Assembly: GCA_002381865.1 (NCBI GenBank)
Contig: DFYO01000037.1
Span: 1 to 8,698, forward strand
Direction: 5' to 3'
From: Clostridiales bacterium UBA4080
GTDB taxonomy: Bacteria; Bacillota; Clostridia; Lachnospirales; Vallitaleaceae
DNA length: 8,698 bases
The number at the start of each line of letters is the position of its first letter. The stretch's first letter is position 1. The translations under genes and the position numbers were made by a program. Positions 1 through 6,056 of this stretch are shown in pieces. Under the pieces are notes generated by a model. That model did no database searches. It worked only from the letters and a program-made list of their open reading frames with translations, and had not been told where the DNA came from.

Positions 1-658
1 TTGAAGTACTGACGTAGAATCTAGGAAATACATTCCTATTTTTTTTACTTATCGTCAAATTTATATTATGATTCTTAATATTTTTTTACTTATCGTCAAA
101 TTTATATTATGATTCTTAATATTTTTTTGCTTATCGTCAAAAATATATTATATAAGTACTTAAGGGGGTTATTACGATTTAACTTGGGTAATATTACGGT
201 CACATTTTGAGCTTTATATTAGAGAAAATTAAAAGCTCTACGTAAAAAATATATTTCTAAATAAATATAATCGATTAATAATTGTCTATAGAGGTTTTAT
301 TATGTTAGTTTTAAGTTTTATTGTGGGTTTTATTACGAGCGTAGCTTATAGGTAAAATTGATTATTGCCGAGAAAAGGGCGTATTATAGGAAGATTTACA
401 GTATTTAAAAGAAATATTATGAGTTTTGTCACATAAGCCCGAAAAATCTTTCAAATTAGGGCATTTTAGGGTAAAATCGAGCGAATGATAACTATGACAA
501 AGGTACTTTTCATCTGTCACGGCAGGTCAGTTGGATAAGGGTGCAGGGCTTTGTAAAGTGGGGCAGAGTACGGCATAATAAGGCAGATATAGAGGGCAAT
601 ACAATCGTCCCTGCTACTAAGAGACGGGAATAGATGATTAAGTGAATATCGGGATTAA
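1..658. other. gene-less AT-rich region with decayed short frames
   Basis: No convincing gene lies here on either strand. The left part holds a 41-bp direct repeat (listed separately). A 17-codon frame at 302-355 (begins MLVLSFIVGF) has a possible AGAGG ribosome site 7 nt upstream and a TATAAT at 266-271, but it stops at once and is probably a remnant. A frame starting at 485 reads MTKVLFICHGR and then stops; this resembles the N-terminus of low-molecular-weight phosphatase-like fragments often left beside integrases, but it is too short to call. A hairpin GAGCTTT/AAAGCTC spans 209-238. I see it as degraded flanking DNA of the R-M island. Confidence 0.55.
39..152. repeat. 41-bp direct tandem repeat, about three copies
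   Basis: Copies start near 39, 80 and 121. Each begins with a T-run followed by ACTTATCGTCAAA (third copy GCTTATCGTCAAA). Copies 1 and 2 are nearly identical over 41 bp; copy 3 matches through the TCGTCAAA core and then diverges into AT-rich sequence ending in a palindromic AAGTACTT at 155-162. There are no spacers, so this is not a CRISPR. It could be a binding-site array or iteron-like, or a simple slippage product. Confidence 0.8.
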
Positions 659-712
659 AAGCCACAATCGTTGGTAGTAAGACTACCGAGATTGTGGCTT
701 ATTTTGTGATTT
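659..712 (+). terminator. strong hairpin terminator before the R-M island
   Basis: The outer stem AAGCCACAATC (659-669) pairs perfectly with GATTGTGGCTT (690-700). The inner stem GGTAGT (673-678) pairs with ACTACC (682-687) around a 3-nt loop. A T-rich tail (ATTTTGTGATTT) follows. The upstream side reads TTTTAATCCC on the other strand, so it may act in both directions. It insulates the methyltransferase promoter from upstream transcription. Confidence 0.75.
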
Positions 713-731
713 GAATGTTGCATATAATCCG

Positions 732-759
732 TTGTATGAAAAGCAGAAAATGATATAAT
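732..759 (+). promoter_or_regulatory. extended -10 promoter for M1
   Basis: TATAAT at 754-759 is preceded by TG one base away (751-752), a perfect extended -10. A weak -35 candidate, TTGTAT (732-737), sits 16 nt upstream. It gives M1 its own promoter, independent of the controller. Confidence 0.6.
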
Positions 760-790
760 TATAATTACTCAGCTGGGGAAAGGAAGACTA

Positions 791-1507
791 TTGATTTCTA
801 ATAACCCTAGTATCTATAAACTATTCAATGAGGACTGTTTAGAGTTTATGAAGCGGATGCCAGACAATTCGGTGGATTTACTTATAACCGACCCTCCCTA
901 TAACATTTCACAGTATTCTACTGGAAACATTCCACGAGAAGGAAAGAAAACGCTTAATAACGATATTGCTGACTGGGATAAGAAAATAATTAATCCAGTT
1001 GAGTATGTAGATGTATTTAAACGCATCGTTAAACCTAGCGGTAATATTATTATTTTTGCAGGTTACAATCAAATTGGAGATTGGCATTCGGCTTTTGATT
1101 CAGAGTACGACACCTTCCAAATGTTTGTCTGGCATAAGACAAATCCTGCTCCTAAAATGTATAAAACAGGCTTTCGTAATAGCTGTGAATTTGTAATCTT
1201 TTTGTGGAATAAAGGTCATACGTGGAATTTTTCATCTCAAGATGAAATGCATAATTTCTTTGAATGTCCGATATGTTCCTATCCAGAGCGATTAAGAGAA
1301 CCTTTTCATCCCGCTCAAAAACCTCTAAAACTAATGGATCATTTTATAAGTATTGCTTCTAATCCAGGTGCTGTAGTGTATGATCCATTTATGGGAGTTG
1401 GTACTACAGGCGTAGCTGCTGTACGTAATAAACGAAGATTTATTGGAACTGAATTAGATACAAAATATGTCGATGCAGCCAATAAACGAATAGTAGCTTC
1501 TTTGTAA
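791..1507 (+). CDS. beta-class DNA adenine methyltransferase (M1)
   Basis: Predicted S-adenosylmethionine-dependent N6-adenine DNA methyltransferase of 238 residues, the first modification enzyme of the island. Seen: catalytic motif IV DPPYN at residues 34-38; a HPAQKP segment at 173-178 near motif X; SAM-binding motif I DPFMGVGTTG at 198-207. Motif IV preceding motif I is the beta-class order. A CPIC (159-162) lies in the short target-recognition region. The start is TTG: the next in-frame ATG would cut into the conserved NEDCLEFM segment, and AAAGGA sits 7 nt before the TTG. It aligns without gaps, well over half identical by eye, with M2 at 3523. Role in the system (methylating one strand of an asymmetric site) is inference. 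DPPY favours m6A but does not fully exclude m4C. Confidence 0.9.
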   Translation: MISNNPSIYKLFNEDCLEFMKRMPDNSVDLLITDPPYNISQYSTGNIPREGKKTLNNDIADWDKKIINPVEYVDVFKRIVKPSGNIIIFAGYNQIGDWHSAFDSEYDTFQMFVWHKTNPAPKMYKTGFRNSCEFVIFLWNKGHTWNFSSQDEMHNFFECPICSYPERLREPFHPAQKPLKLMDHFISIASNPGAVVYDPFMGVGTTGVAAVRNKRRFIGTELDTKYVDAANKRIVASL

Positions 1508-1524
1508 ATGTTGCTCAAAAACCG

Positions 1525-1552
1525 TTGTTACAAAAGCCACCTTTGTTATACA
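1525..1552 (+). promoter_or_regulatory. promoter and candidate operator of the controller-endonuclease operon
   Basis: TTGTTA (1525-1530) and TATACA (1547-1552) are spaced by 16 nt, 37 nt before the controller ATG. Between and overlapping them is a dyad ACAAAAG-CCA-CCTTTGT (1530-1546; 6 of 7 positions pair). TTGTTA is also repeated directly at 1543-1548. C proteins of R-M systems bind dyads at just this place, so this is the best candidate for a C-box, though it does not match a C-box consensus that I can quote. Confidence 0.45.
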
Positions 1553-1588
1553 ATTTTTATGTTGTTTATAAAGGAGGCGTGTCTACAA

Positions 1589-1810
1589 ATGATAACAAAA
1601 GAACTTGGAGAAAGAATAAAGGAATTAAGAAAAGAAACAGGTCTTAGCCAAGAAAAATTTGCTTTGAAAATAGAGATGGACAGGACTTACTTTGCAACAG
1701 TCGAATCCGGGAAAAGAAATATATCACTTCTAAATATTGAGAAGATAGCGGATGGGCTTGGTATTTCGATTTCACAGTTATTTGAAGGTATAGGAGGTAA
1801 GGACAAGTGA
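1589..1810 (+). CDS. HTH (XRE) controller protein of the R-M system, C-type
   Basis: A 73-residue protein that is almost entirely one helix-turn-helix domain of the HTH_3/XRE family. The pattern ERIKELRKETGLSQEKFA followed by DRTYFATVESGKRNISL and IADGLGISISQLF matches the small C regulators that delay endonuclease synthesis until methylation is established. I chose the ATG at 1589 because AAGGAGG (1571-1577) lies 11 nt before it; an open frame extends upstream to 1508, but those residues are not HTH-like and have no ribosome site. Its stop TGA overlaps the GTG start of R1 by four bases, so the two are translationally coupled. It probably dimerises on the dyad at 1530-1546 and controls its own operon, hence R1, R2 and M2. 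That regulation is inferred from family behaviour. Confidence 0.85.
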   Translation: MITKELGERIKELRKETGLSQEKFALKIEMDRTYFATVESGKRNISLLNIEKIADGLGISISQLFEGIGGKDK

Positions 1811-2673
1811 CAAACACAGAGGAGAAAATCAAAAGAATAGTATACGAGGAGTTTTCAAAGTTAATTAGTAATATTGAAAGCGATTTCAAGACAAATTTTG
1901 TAAAGAAAAGATACAACTTTTTGCTAAGTCAGTTAGATGAGACAACTACAGCCAACATGGTTTTTGTGAGTAGTTTTGAGTCAAAAAGTGGTTTCGCAAT
2001 TGAAACTTGTGCGAAGAGAATAGCAAGATTAAAGTTTGGTGAAGAAAATGTTCCTACAATTGTTAATCCAAGAAACGTTAAACACAATATTAATCCTGCT
2101 TCAATAAGTGGTCAGATTATTGTCACAGATATTGATACAGATAACGGTGCGCTTAGAGGAGCAATTTCAGAGTTCAGAGCATCGAACGTAGCAGCTGGAA
2201 AAGGTAGTTCACGTTCAGAGAGTGGAGTTACTCAAAGTAGTATTAAATCATTACTCCCAATGGCTCAGAGATATAAGTCATCTGGTTACCATACAAAGCC
2301 GGTTGATCTTGTTTTTTTTGATGGTAAAGACTGGGTTGTTTTGGAATTGAAGGCTGGTGGTGATTTGGATAGTTCAAATGCTCCTGCAAATGTAGAAAAA
2401 CTTTTGACCATTTATGCAGGTATGAATGTACCTAATTCAAAGGTATACTTTGTTACCTTATACAATAAGAATGGAGAAGGAAATACTTGGACAGGTGCTG
2501 TAAAGAAGCATATGGCATTTCCTGAGATGTTCTTAATTGGTAAGAAATTCTGGAATACAATCCTTCTTGAGGGTATTACATATGAGCGTTTTACAGAATT
2601 GTATAAAATGGCTTTGGAGGAACTTGACATTAACTCAAGAATAAAAGAAATGATTAGAAGGACTGTAAAATAA
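1807..2673 (+). CDS. type II restriction endonuclease subunit R1, PD-(D/E)XK, TdeIII-like
   Basis: A 288-residue protein with a restriction-type nuclease centre: D167 in KPVDLVFFDG, then E180-L-K182 in VVLELKAGGDLD. The C-terminal part has YNKNGEGNTWTGA (219-231) and IGKKFWN (244-250) followed by TYERFTELY. This arrangement resembles TdeIII/MjaII-family endonucleases (family recognition from memory). The middle (about 125-148) is rich in Ser and Gly and may be a linker. The start is GTG, with AGGAGG at 1792-1797 nine bases upstream, overlapping the controller stop. It shares the nuclease core and C-terminal pattern with R2, which starts one base into its stop codon (TAATG). The two are most simply the subunits of a heterodimer cutting an asymmetric site. 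The recognition sequence cannot be read from the DNA. Confidence 0.8.
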   Translation: MTNTEEKIKRIVYEEFSKLISNIESDFKTNFVKKRYNFLLSQLDETTTANMVFVSSFESKSGFAIETCAKRIARLKFGEENVPTIVNPRNVKHNINPASISGQIIVTDIDTDNGALRGAISEFRASNVAAGKGSSRSESGVTQSSIKSLLPMAQRYKSSGYHTKPVDLVFFDGKDWVVLELKAGGDLDSSNAPANVEKLLTIYAGMNVPNSKVYFVTLYNKNGEGNTWTGAVKKHMAFPEMFLIGKKFWNTILLEGITYERFTELYKMALEELDINSRIKEMIRRTVK

Positions 2674-3539
2674 TGTTTAGAGAAGATTTGAATCAGTTTA
2701 TTGAAGGGCAGTTAAATGAAATGGCTAGAAATGTAGTAAGCAAGTCTGCTGGTAATATTGCAAATAGAGAGTTCAATCCTTTCAGTTTGTTCGAAGGCGA
2801 TGAAGAAAAGTATATGGCAGTAGGAAGGAGTCTTGACTCGCAGTTGGGAACTAGATTACAGAAAATTGCCTTTTTTTGTACACGATACACATATGGTTTT
2901 ATTAATGTTCCGAATGTTGTTTTTATCAAAGGAAATCAAGAAAGGTTAATTGTTGAGAGACTATCATATCCAATTGATAAAGGGATGACTCAATGTTTAT
3001 ATTGGGGCGGAGAAGCTAGCGATTATTTGAGTGCTCCTTGTAAGAGAAGATATAATGACAATCCAGAGGAATTTGAATTCAATAGTCGTGAGTTTGATGA
3101 AGAAGAACTAAGTGAATTAGGAATTGATGTGGATAAAATAAGAGAAATAATCAATGGTCAAGGAGGAAAAATGCCAATGGACTTGTTTTATATTGATGAA
3201 GAAAGCAATGCACATGCATATGAGATTAAAGCAGGCGGAAATCTTGATACAAAAAATAAAGTTGAGAACAGAAACGAAGTATTACGTCTCGAAAAAGTCT
3301 TTTCCATGTTCGGTGAGAATAAGGCTAAGTTTGATACATGTTATAATAACAGAGGAGAGGGCAATTCCCCTGATGGAGCAATTTTTGGTATGTTAGATGC
3401 AGATCACAAAGCGATTGGGCGCTATTTTTGGGAGGAAATATTACCTGAAGATGAGGTATTATATGAAGATTTTATTGCTTTGTATTCTGAAGCATTTTTT
3501 AATGCGAGAGTGAGAGAGATAATTGCAAACGGAAATTAA
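2673..3539 (+). CDS. type II restriction endonuclease subunit R2, paralogue of R1
   Basis: A 288-residue protein, the same length as R1 and clearly related in its second half: D170 in PMDLFYIDEE, E184-I-K186 in YEIKAGGNLDTKNK, then YNNRGEGNSPDGA (224-236) and AIGRYFWEEIL (247-257). The N-terminal and central parts (residues 80-165) differ from R1: R2 has an acidic stretch (131-150) and YWGGEASDYLSAPCKRRY (110-127), which is probably where its DNA recognition differs. Both catalytic centres look intact, so each subunit could cut one strand. Start ATG shares its A with the R1 stop; the end overlaps M2 by 17 bases. An alternative is that R1 and R2 are two independent homodimers with different sites, but the tight overlap and the twin methyltransferases favour a pair. 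Confidence 0.78.
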   Translation: MFREDLNQFIEGQLNEMARNVVSKSAGNIANREFNPFSLFEGDEEKYMAVGRSLDSQLGTRLQKIAFFCTRYTYGFINVPNVVFIKGNQERLIVERLSYPIDKGMTQCLYWGGEASDYLSAPCKRRYNDNPEEFEFNSREFDEEELSELGIDVDKIREIINGQGGKMPMDLFYIDEESNAHAYEIKAGGNLDTKNKVENRNEVLRLEKVFSMFGENKAKFDTCYNNRGEGNSPDGAIFGMLDADHKAIGRYFWEEILPEDEVLYEDFIALYSEAFFNARVREIIANGN

Positions 3540-4572
3540 TAGTTCTCTAGCTAATATTGATTGCTTAGAATATATAAAAGGCATCCCAGATAATTCGGTC
3601 GATTTAATTCTCACGGACCCGCCTTATAATATTGCCCAATATTCTACTGGAAATATCCCTTTGCCAGGTCGTAGTGCGGTAAACAATGATTTAGGTGAAT
3701 GGGATTTGAAAGAAATAAATCCATTCGACTTTGTAGAAGAGTTTAAACGTATAGTAAAGCCTGATGGTAATATTTTTATTTTTACTAGTTACAACCTGAT
3801 AGGTAAATGGCATGAAGCCTTTGACCCGGAGTTTGATACCTTTCAGTATTTTATCTGGCATAAAACTAACCCTATGCCAAAGATATTTAAAAATGGGTTT
3901 CTCAATAGTTGTGAGATGATTGTCTGTTTATGGAATAAAAAACATAAATGGAATTTCTCAACACAGAATGAGATGCACAATTATTTTGAGTGTCCAATCT
4001 GCATGGGTAAGGAACGATTGAAGGAACCTAAGCATCCATCCCAAAAACCACTTAAGCTATTGAGGCATTTGATTGAAATTGCAAGTAATGAAGGAGATGT
4101 TGTTTTTGATCCATTTATGGGTGTGGGCTCAACGGGAGTGGCAGCAATGGAATTAGGAAGGAGGTTTATTGGGTGTGAGATAGATGCTATTTTTTTTGAA
4201 GCAGCAAAGAAAAGAATAAACGAAAATAAATTTATGGAGGAAAAAAGTATGCCTAATAATGGTAAAATAGGAGAAAGAGATTTAGATTTTATTGTTCTAT
4301 ATATTCTGAACAATCATCCAGGAATAGATACAACAACTCTGAAACAATATATCTGGGAATATACAGAGCCAGGAGGAGTTAATTTAGCTCCGCTTGTAGA
4401 CAGAAATGATACTGCAATTGATCAAATTGTGAGAAATATCATAAGTCATAGAGGAGATTCTTCAAATAATATTATTTGTAGGGGCTTAGTTTCTTATAAT
4501 GGAGGAGTCTTAAATATAACACCATCAGGAAAGGAAGAACTGAAAGAATATATTAAAGAAAAGGCAATATAA
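3523..4572 (+). CDS. beta-class DNA adenine methyltransferase with C-terminal winged-helix-like extension (M2)
   Basis: Residues 1-235 are a close, gap-free match to M1: DPPYN at 32-36, CPIC at 157-160, HPSQKP at 171-176, DPFMGVGSTG at 196-205. It is a predicted N6-adenine methyltransferase for the second strand of the site. Residues 243-349 have no counterpart in M1: they look alpha-rich, then end in GLVSYNGGVLNITPSGKEEL, a pattern like the wing and C-terminal helix of winged-helix domains such as the Mrr N-terminal domain (weak, by eye). The start is TTG at 3523, the only possible one: a TAA precedes it in frame and no other start codon occurs before motif IV. It overlaps R2 by 17 bases and has only a weak GA-rich ribosome site, so translation probably depends on coupling. 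An internal ribosome site and ATG lie at the domain border (separate entry). Confidence 0.88.
   Translation: MQTEINSSLANIDCLEYIKGIPDNSVDLILTDPPYNIAQYSTGNIPLPGRSAVNNDLGEWDLKEINPFDFVEEFKRIVKPDGNIFIFTSYNLIGKWHEAFDPEFDTFQYFIWHKTNPMPKIFKNGFLNSCEMIVCLWNKKHKWNFSTQNEMHNYFECPICMGKERLKEPKHPSQKPLKLLRHLIEIASNEGDVVFDPFMGVGSTGVAAMELGRRFIGCEIDAIFFEAAKKRINENKFMEEKSMPNNGKIGERDLDFIVLYILNNHPGIDTTTLKQYIWEYTEPGGVNLAPLVDRNDTAIDQIVRNIISHRGDSSNNIICRGLVSYNGGVLNITPSGKEELKEYIKEKAI
4236..4251 (+). promoter_or_regulatory. internal ribosome binding site and in-frame ATG inside M2
   Basis: GGAGG (4236-4240) is followed after 8 nt by ATG (4249-4251), which is in frame with M2 (Met243). The ATG sits exactly where homology to M1 ends. 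Initiation here would make a separate 107-residue protein consisting of the winged-helix-like extension alone, starting MPNNGKIGERD. Confidence 0.5.
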
Positions 4573-4577
4573 CGGAT

Positions 4578-4616
4578 AAAAGTCCATCGGAATTATTTCC
4601 GATGGACTTTTTAATA
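4578..4616. terminator. bidirectional terminator between M2 and M3
   Basis: A 15-bp perfect stem (4578-4592 with 4597-4611) closes a 4-nt TTAT loop. A-run and T-run flanks give a T tail in both directions. It ends the + strand R-M operon six bases after the M2 stop and the - strand M3 gene, whose stop codon shares base 4611 with the stem. Confidence 0.9.
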
Positions 4617-5669
4617 ATTTGTAATAACTAGGTGCTCAACGTCTCGGTCATTTCTATTCATAAAACTAACCATATATTTTTTGTCAAAACTTGTTATGGT
4701 AAAATCATCCTTATACAAATCATAGATGAAATCTGTATTTTTTATTATAAGTAAGATTTTTGCGCGAGTTCTTTTTAAGCATTCACAGAGGCGGATTTGT
4801 TCTTCGCGACCGAACTCATTCTGAGCATATGTTGAAAAGTCAGAGTCATATGGTGGGTCAAGAAAAATGAAATCTTCTTCTGTGAGATTTAGTCCTTCAA
4901 TGAATTCTTCAAAATCTTCACAGTATATATCTGCTCCCGAAAGTTTTTGTGTCATTTCATCGGAAAATAGGTAATCAACTTTCTTTTGAAAATCTTTTCT
5001 GTTGTAGGAAATACCACCATAAGGGACATTAAAGTAGCCTTTGCTATTATAGCGGAACATGGAAGAGTAGCAGTATTCTCGGATAAAGAAAAATACGGCA
5101 GCTTGTCTTCCGTTACTTAGTTCGCTCATGTGATTTTGAAGATAGCGAACAAACATATAATAGGCAGATTTTAACGCTGCTTCAATATTGTCTATTCTAT
5201 CACTATCTGGTATTACTCCGTTTTCTTTTTCAAGCTTTTCAGAACGCTTTATTTTACTTGATAGGTTTTTCTTTAATTCCTTGATGAATACTCTATTGTA
5301 CTTATCTGCAAGTTTGGAAAAAATTGTATTGTACTTTTGGATAAAATCATCAACAGATATTTCTGAATGATACAACGAAAGAATATCTGAATGATGCTCA
5401 TCCACAAACGTACTTAGTGAGGTGAACTCGTCAATTTCAGCTTGTAGGTATTTGATGAAGTCGGCATCTTTATTTCTAGTACAATTATAAAGGTTAATTA
5501 ACTCTGTTGACTTATCGTTGATGCAACAAATAGGTGTTGCTGTATCAAAGAATACTGCACCGCCTCCCACGAAAGGTTCTACAAAGCGCCCTGTATATAT
5601 AGGGGTATATTTTCTAATAACAGGCAATTCTTTTTCTTTTCCACCTGGCCATTTTAATATAGTTTTCAT
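4611..5669 (-). CDS. Dam/D12-class DNA adenine N6-methyltransferase (M3)
   Basis: A 352-residue alpha-class adenine methyltransferase (MethyltransfD12, Dam/DpnM type). Seen: KWPGGK at residues 6-11, SAM-binding EPFVGGGAVFF at 31-41, YSSMFRYNSKGYFNVPYGG at 201-219 in the DNA-contact region, catalytic DPPYD at 271-275, and a C-terminal VEHLVITNY. A charged, helical stretch at about 65-165 lengthens it relative to DpnM (about 280 residues). I start it at the ATG at 5669: an AAAGGA lies 8 nt upstream, whereas the ATG at 5678 follows that ribosome site with no spacing. It is convergent to the R-M operon and has its own promoter. It may protect a further adenine of the same site, or be an independent or orphan enzyme. 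GATC specificity is possible but not shown. Confidence 0.88.
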   Translation of the reverse strand: MKTILKWPGGKEKELPVIRKYTPIYTGRFVEPFVGGGAVFFDTATPICCINDKSTELINLYNCTRNKDADFIKYLQAEIDEFTSLSTFVDEHHSDILSLYHSEISVDDFIQKYNTIFSKLADKYNRVFIKELKKNLSSKIKRSEKLEKENGVIPDSDRIDNIEAALKSAYYMFVRYLQNHMSELSNGRQAAVFFFIREYCYSSMFRYNSKGYFNVPYGGISYNRKDFQKKVDYLFSDEMTQKLSGADIYCEDFEEFIEGLNLTEEDFIFLDPPYDSDFSTYAQNEFGREEQIRLCECLKRTRAKILLIIKNTDFIYDLYKDDFTITSFDKKYMVSFMNRNDRDVEHLVITNY

Positions 5670-5701
5670 TACTATCATCCTTTTCGATTTACTACTGAAT
5701 T

Positions 5702-5733
5702 AGCATAACACAATTGTTGCTTAAAAACAACAA
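5702..5733 (-). promoter_or_regulatory. promoter of M3 with overlapping dyad
   Basis: On the - strand, TTGTTT (5730-5725) and TATGCT (5707-5702) are 17 nt apart, with TG one base before the -10. A dyad TTGTTG-N8-CAACAA (5714-5733) covers the -35 and part of the spacer and could be an operator. The regulator, if any, is unknown. Confidence 0.5.
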
Positions 5734-5760
5734 TAAATTTCGCAAATCATAAAATATTTG

Positions 5761-5797
5761 AATAAGGAGTAACCAAAAGGTTGCTCCTTATTTTTAT
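5761..5797 (+). terminator. intrinsic terminator
   Basis: AATAAGGAG (5761-5769) pairs with CTCCTTATT (5784-5792), and AACC (5771-5774) with GGTT (5779-5782), around an AAAA loop; one T-G pair lies between the stems. A T-rich tail follows at 5791-5795 and again downstream. It has no + strand gene directly before it, so it is probably left from a lost gene, or shields the primase remnant from antisense readthrough of the M3 promoter region. Confidence 0.7.
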
Positions 5798-6043
5798 GCT
5801 CTTTTTTCAAAAAAGTTTCATTTTACCACGGAAAAGCACGTTTCATATCCCCTTAGGAAGTTAGAAGGAAATAAATCCGGTCAATCGACGGATAACTGTC
5901 CTTAACCAAATAGAGAAGGAAATTTAAAAATTTCTCGTTCAAAATCGACTTAACTGTAATTAGGAAGATTGAGCGGAAAAATATTTTTCTTAAAAAGGGG
6001 AAAAACGACAGTTTTCTCTACATAGGGATTAGAAGCGATAGAA
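5798..6043. other. non-coding leader upstream of the primase remnant
   Basis: No gene seen. A near-perfect dyad GAAATTT-AA-AAATTTC (5919-5934), extended outward by AGA/TCT-like pairing, could be a hairpin or operator. The rest is purine-rich leader running into the ribosome site AGGAGG (6044-6049) of the broken primase. Confidence 0.4.
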
Positions 6044-6056
6044 GGAGGAATACGAA

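Noticed and set aside
39..152. Possible CRISPR array
   Set aside because: The 41-bp units abut directly with no unique spacers, and no cas gene is present in the window.
302..355. 17-codon hydrophobic frame with a weak ribosome site
   Set aside because: Too short, no clear -35, and the surrounding DNA is decayed; more likely a remnant than a leader peptide.
485..538. Frame reading MTKVLFICHGR, like the N-terminus of low-molecular-weight phosphatase-type proteins
   Set aside because: Only about 11 matching residues before divergence and a stop. No ribosome site and no continuation in another frame that I can support.
475..633. 53-codon open frame with protein-like composition ending ATKRRE
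   Set aside because: No start codon with a ribosome site, and it overlaps the MTKVLF frame; cannot be assigned.
1508..1588. Longer controller starting at ATG 1508
   Set aside because: The extra 27 residues are not HTH-like and lie over the promoter and operator; the ribosome site favours ATG 1589.
791..5678. Type I, BREX, DISARM or similar defence system
   Set aside because: No helicase, specificity subunit, ATPase or phosphatase gene is present; all genes fit a multi-enzyme type II layout.
5761..5797. Transcription attenuator or riboswitch for the primase
   Set aside because: A simple hairpin with T tail; no competing antiterminator or leader peptide could be traced.
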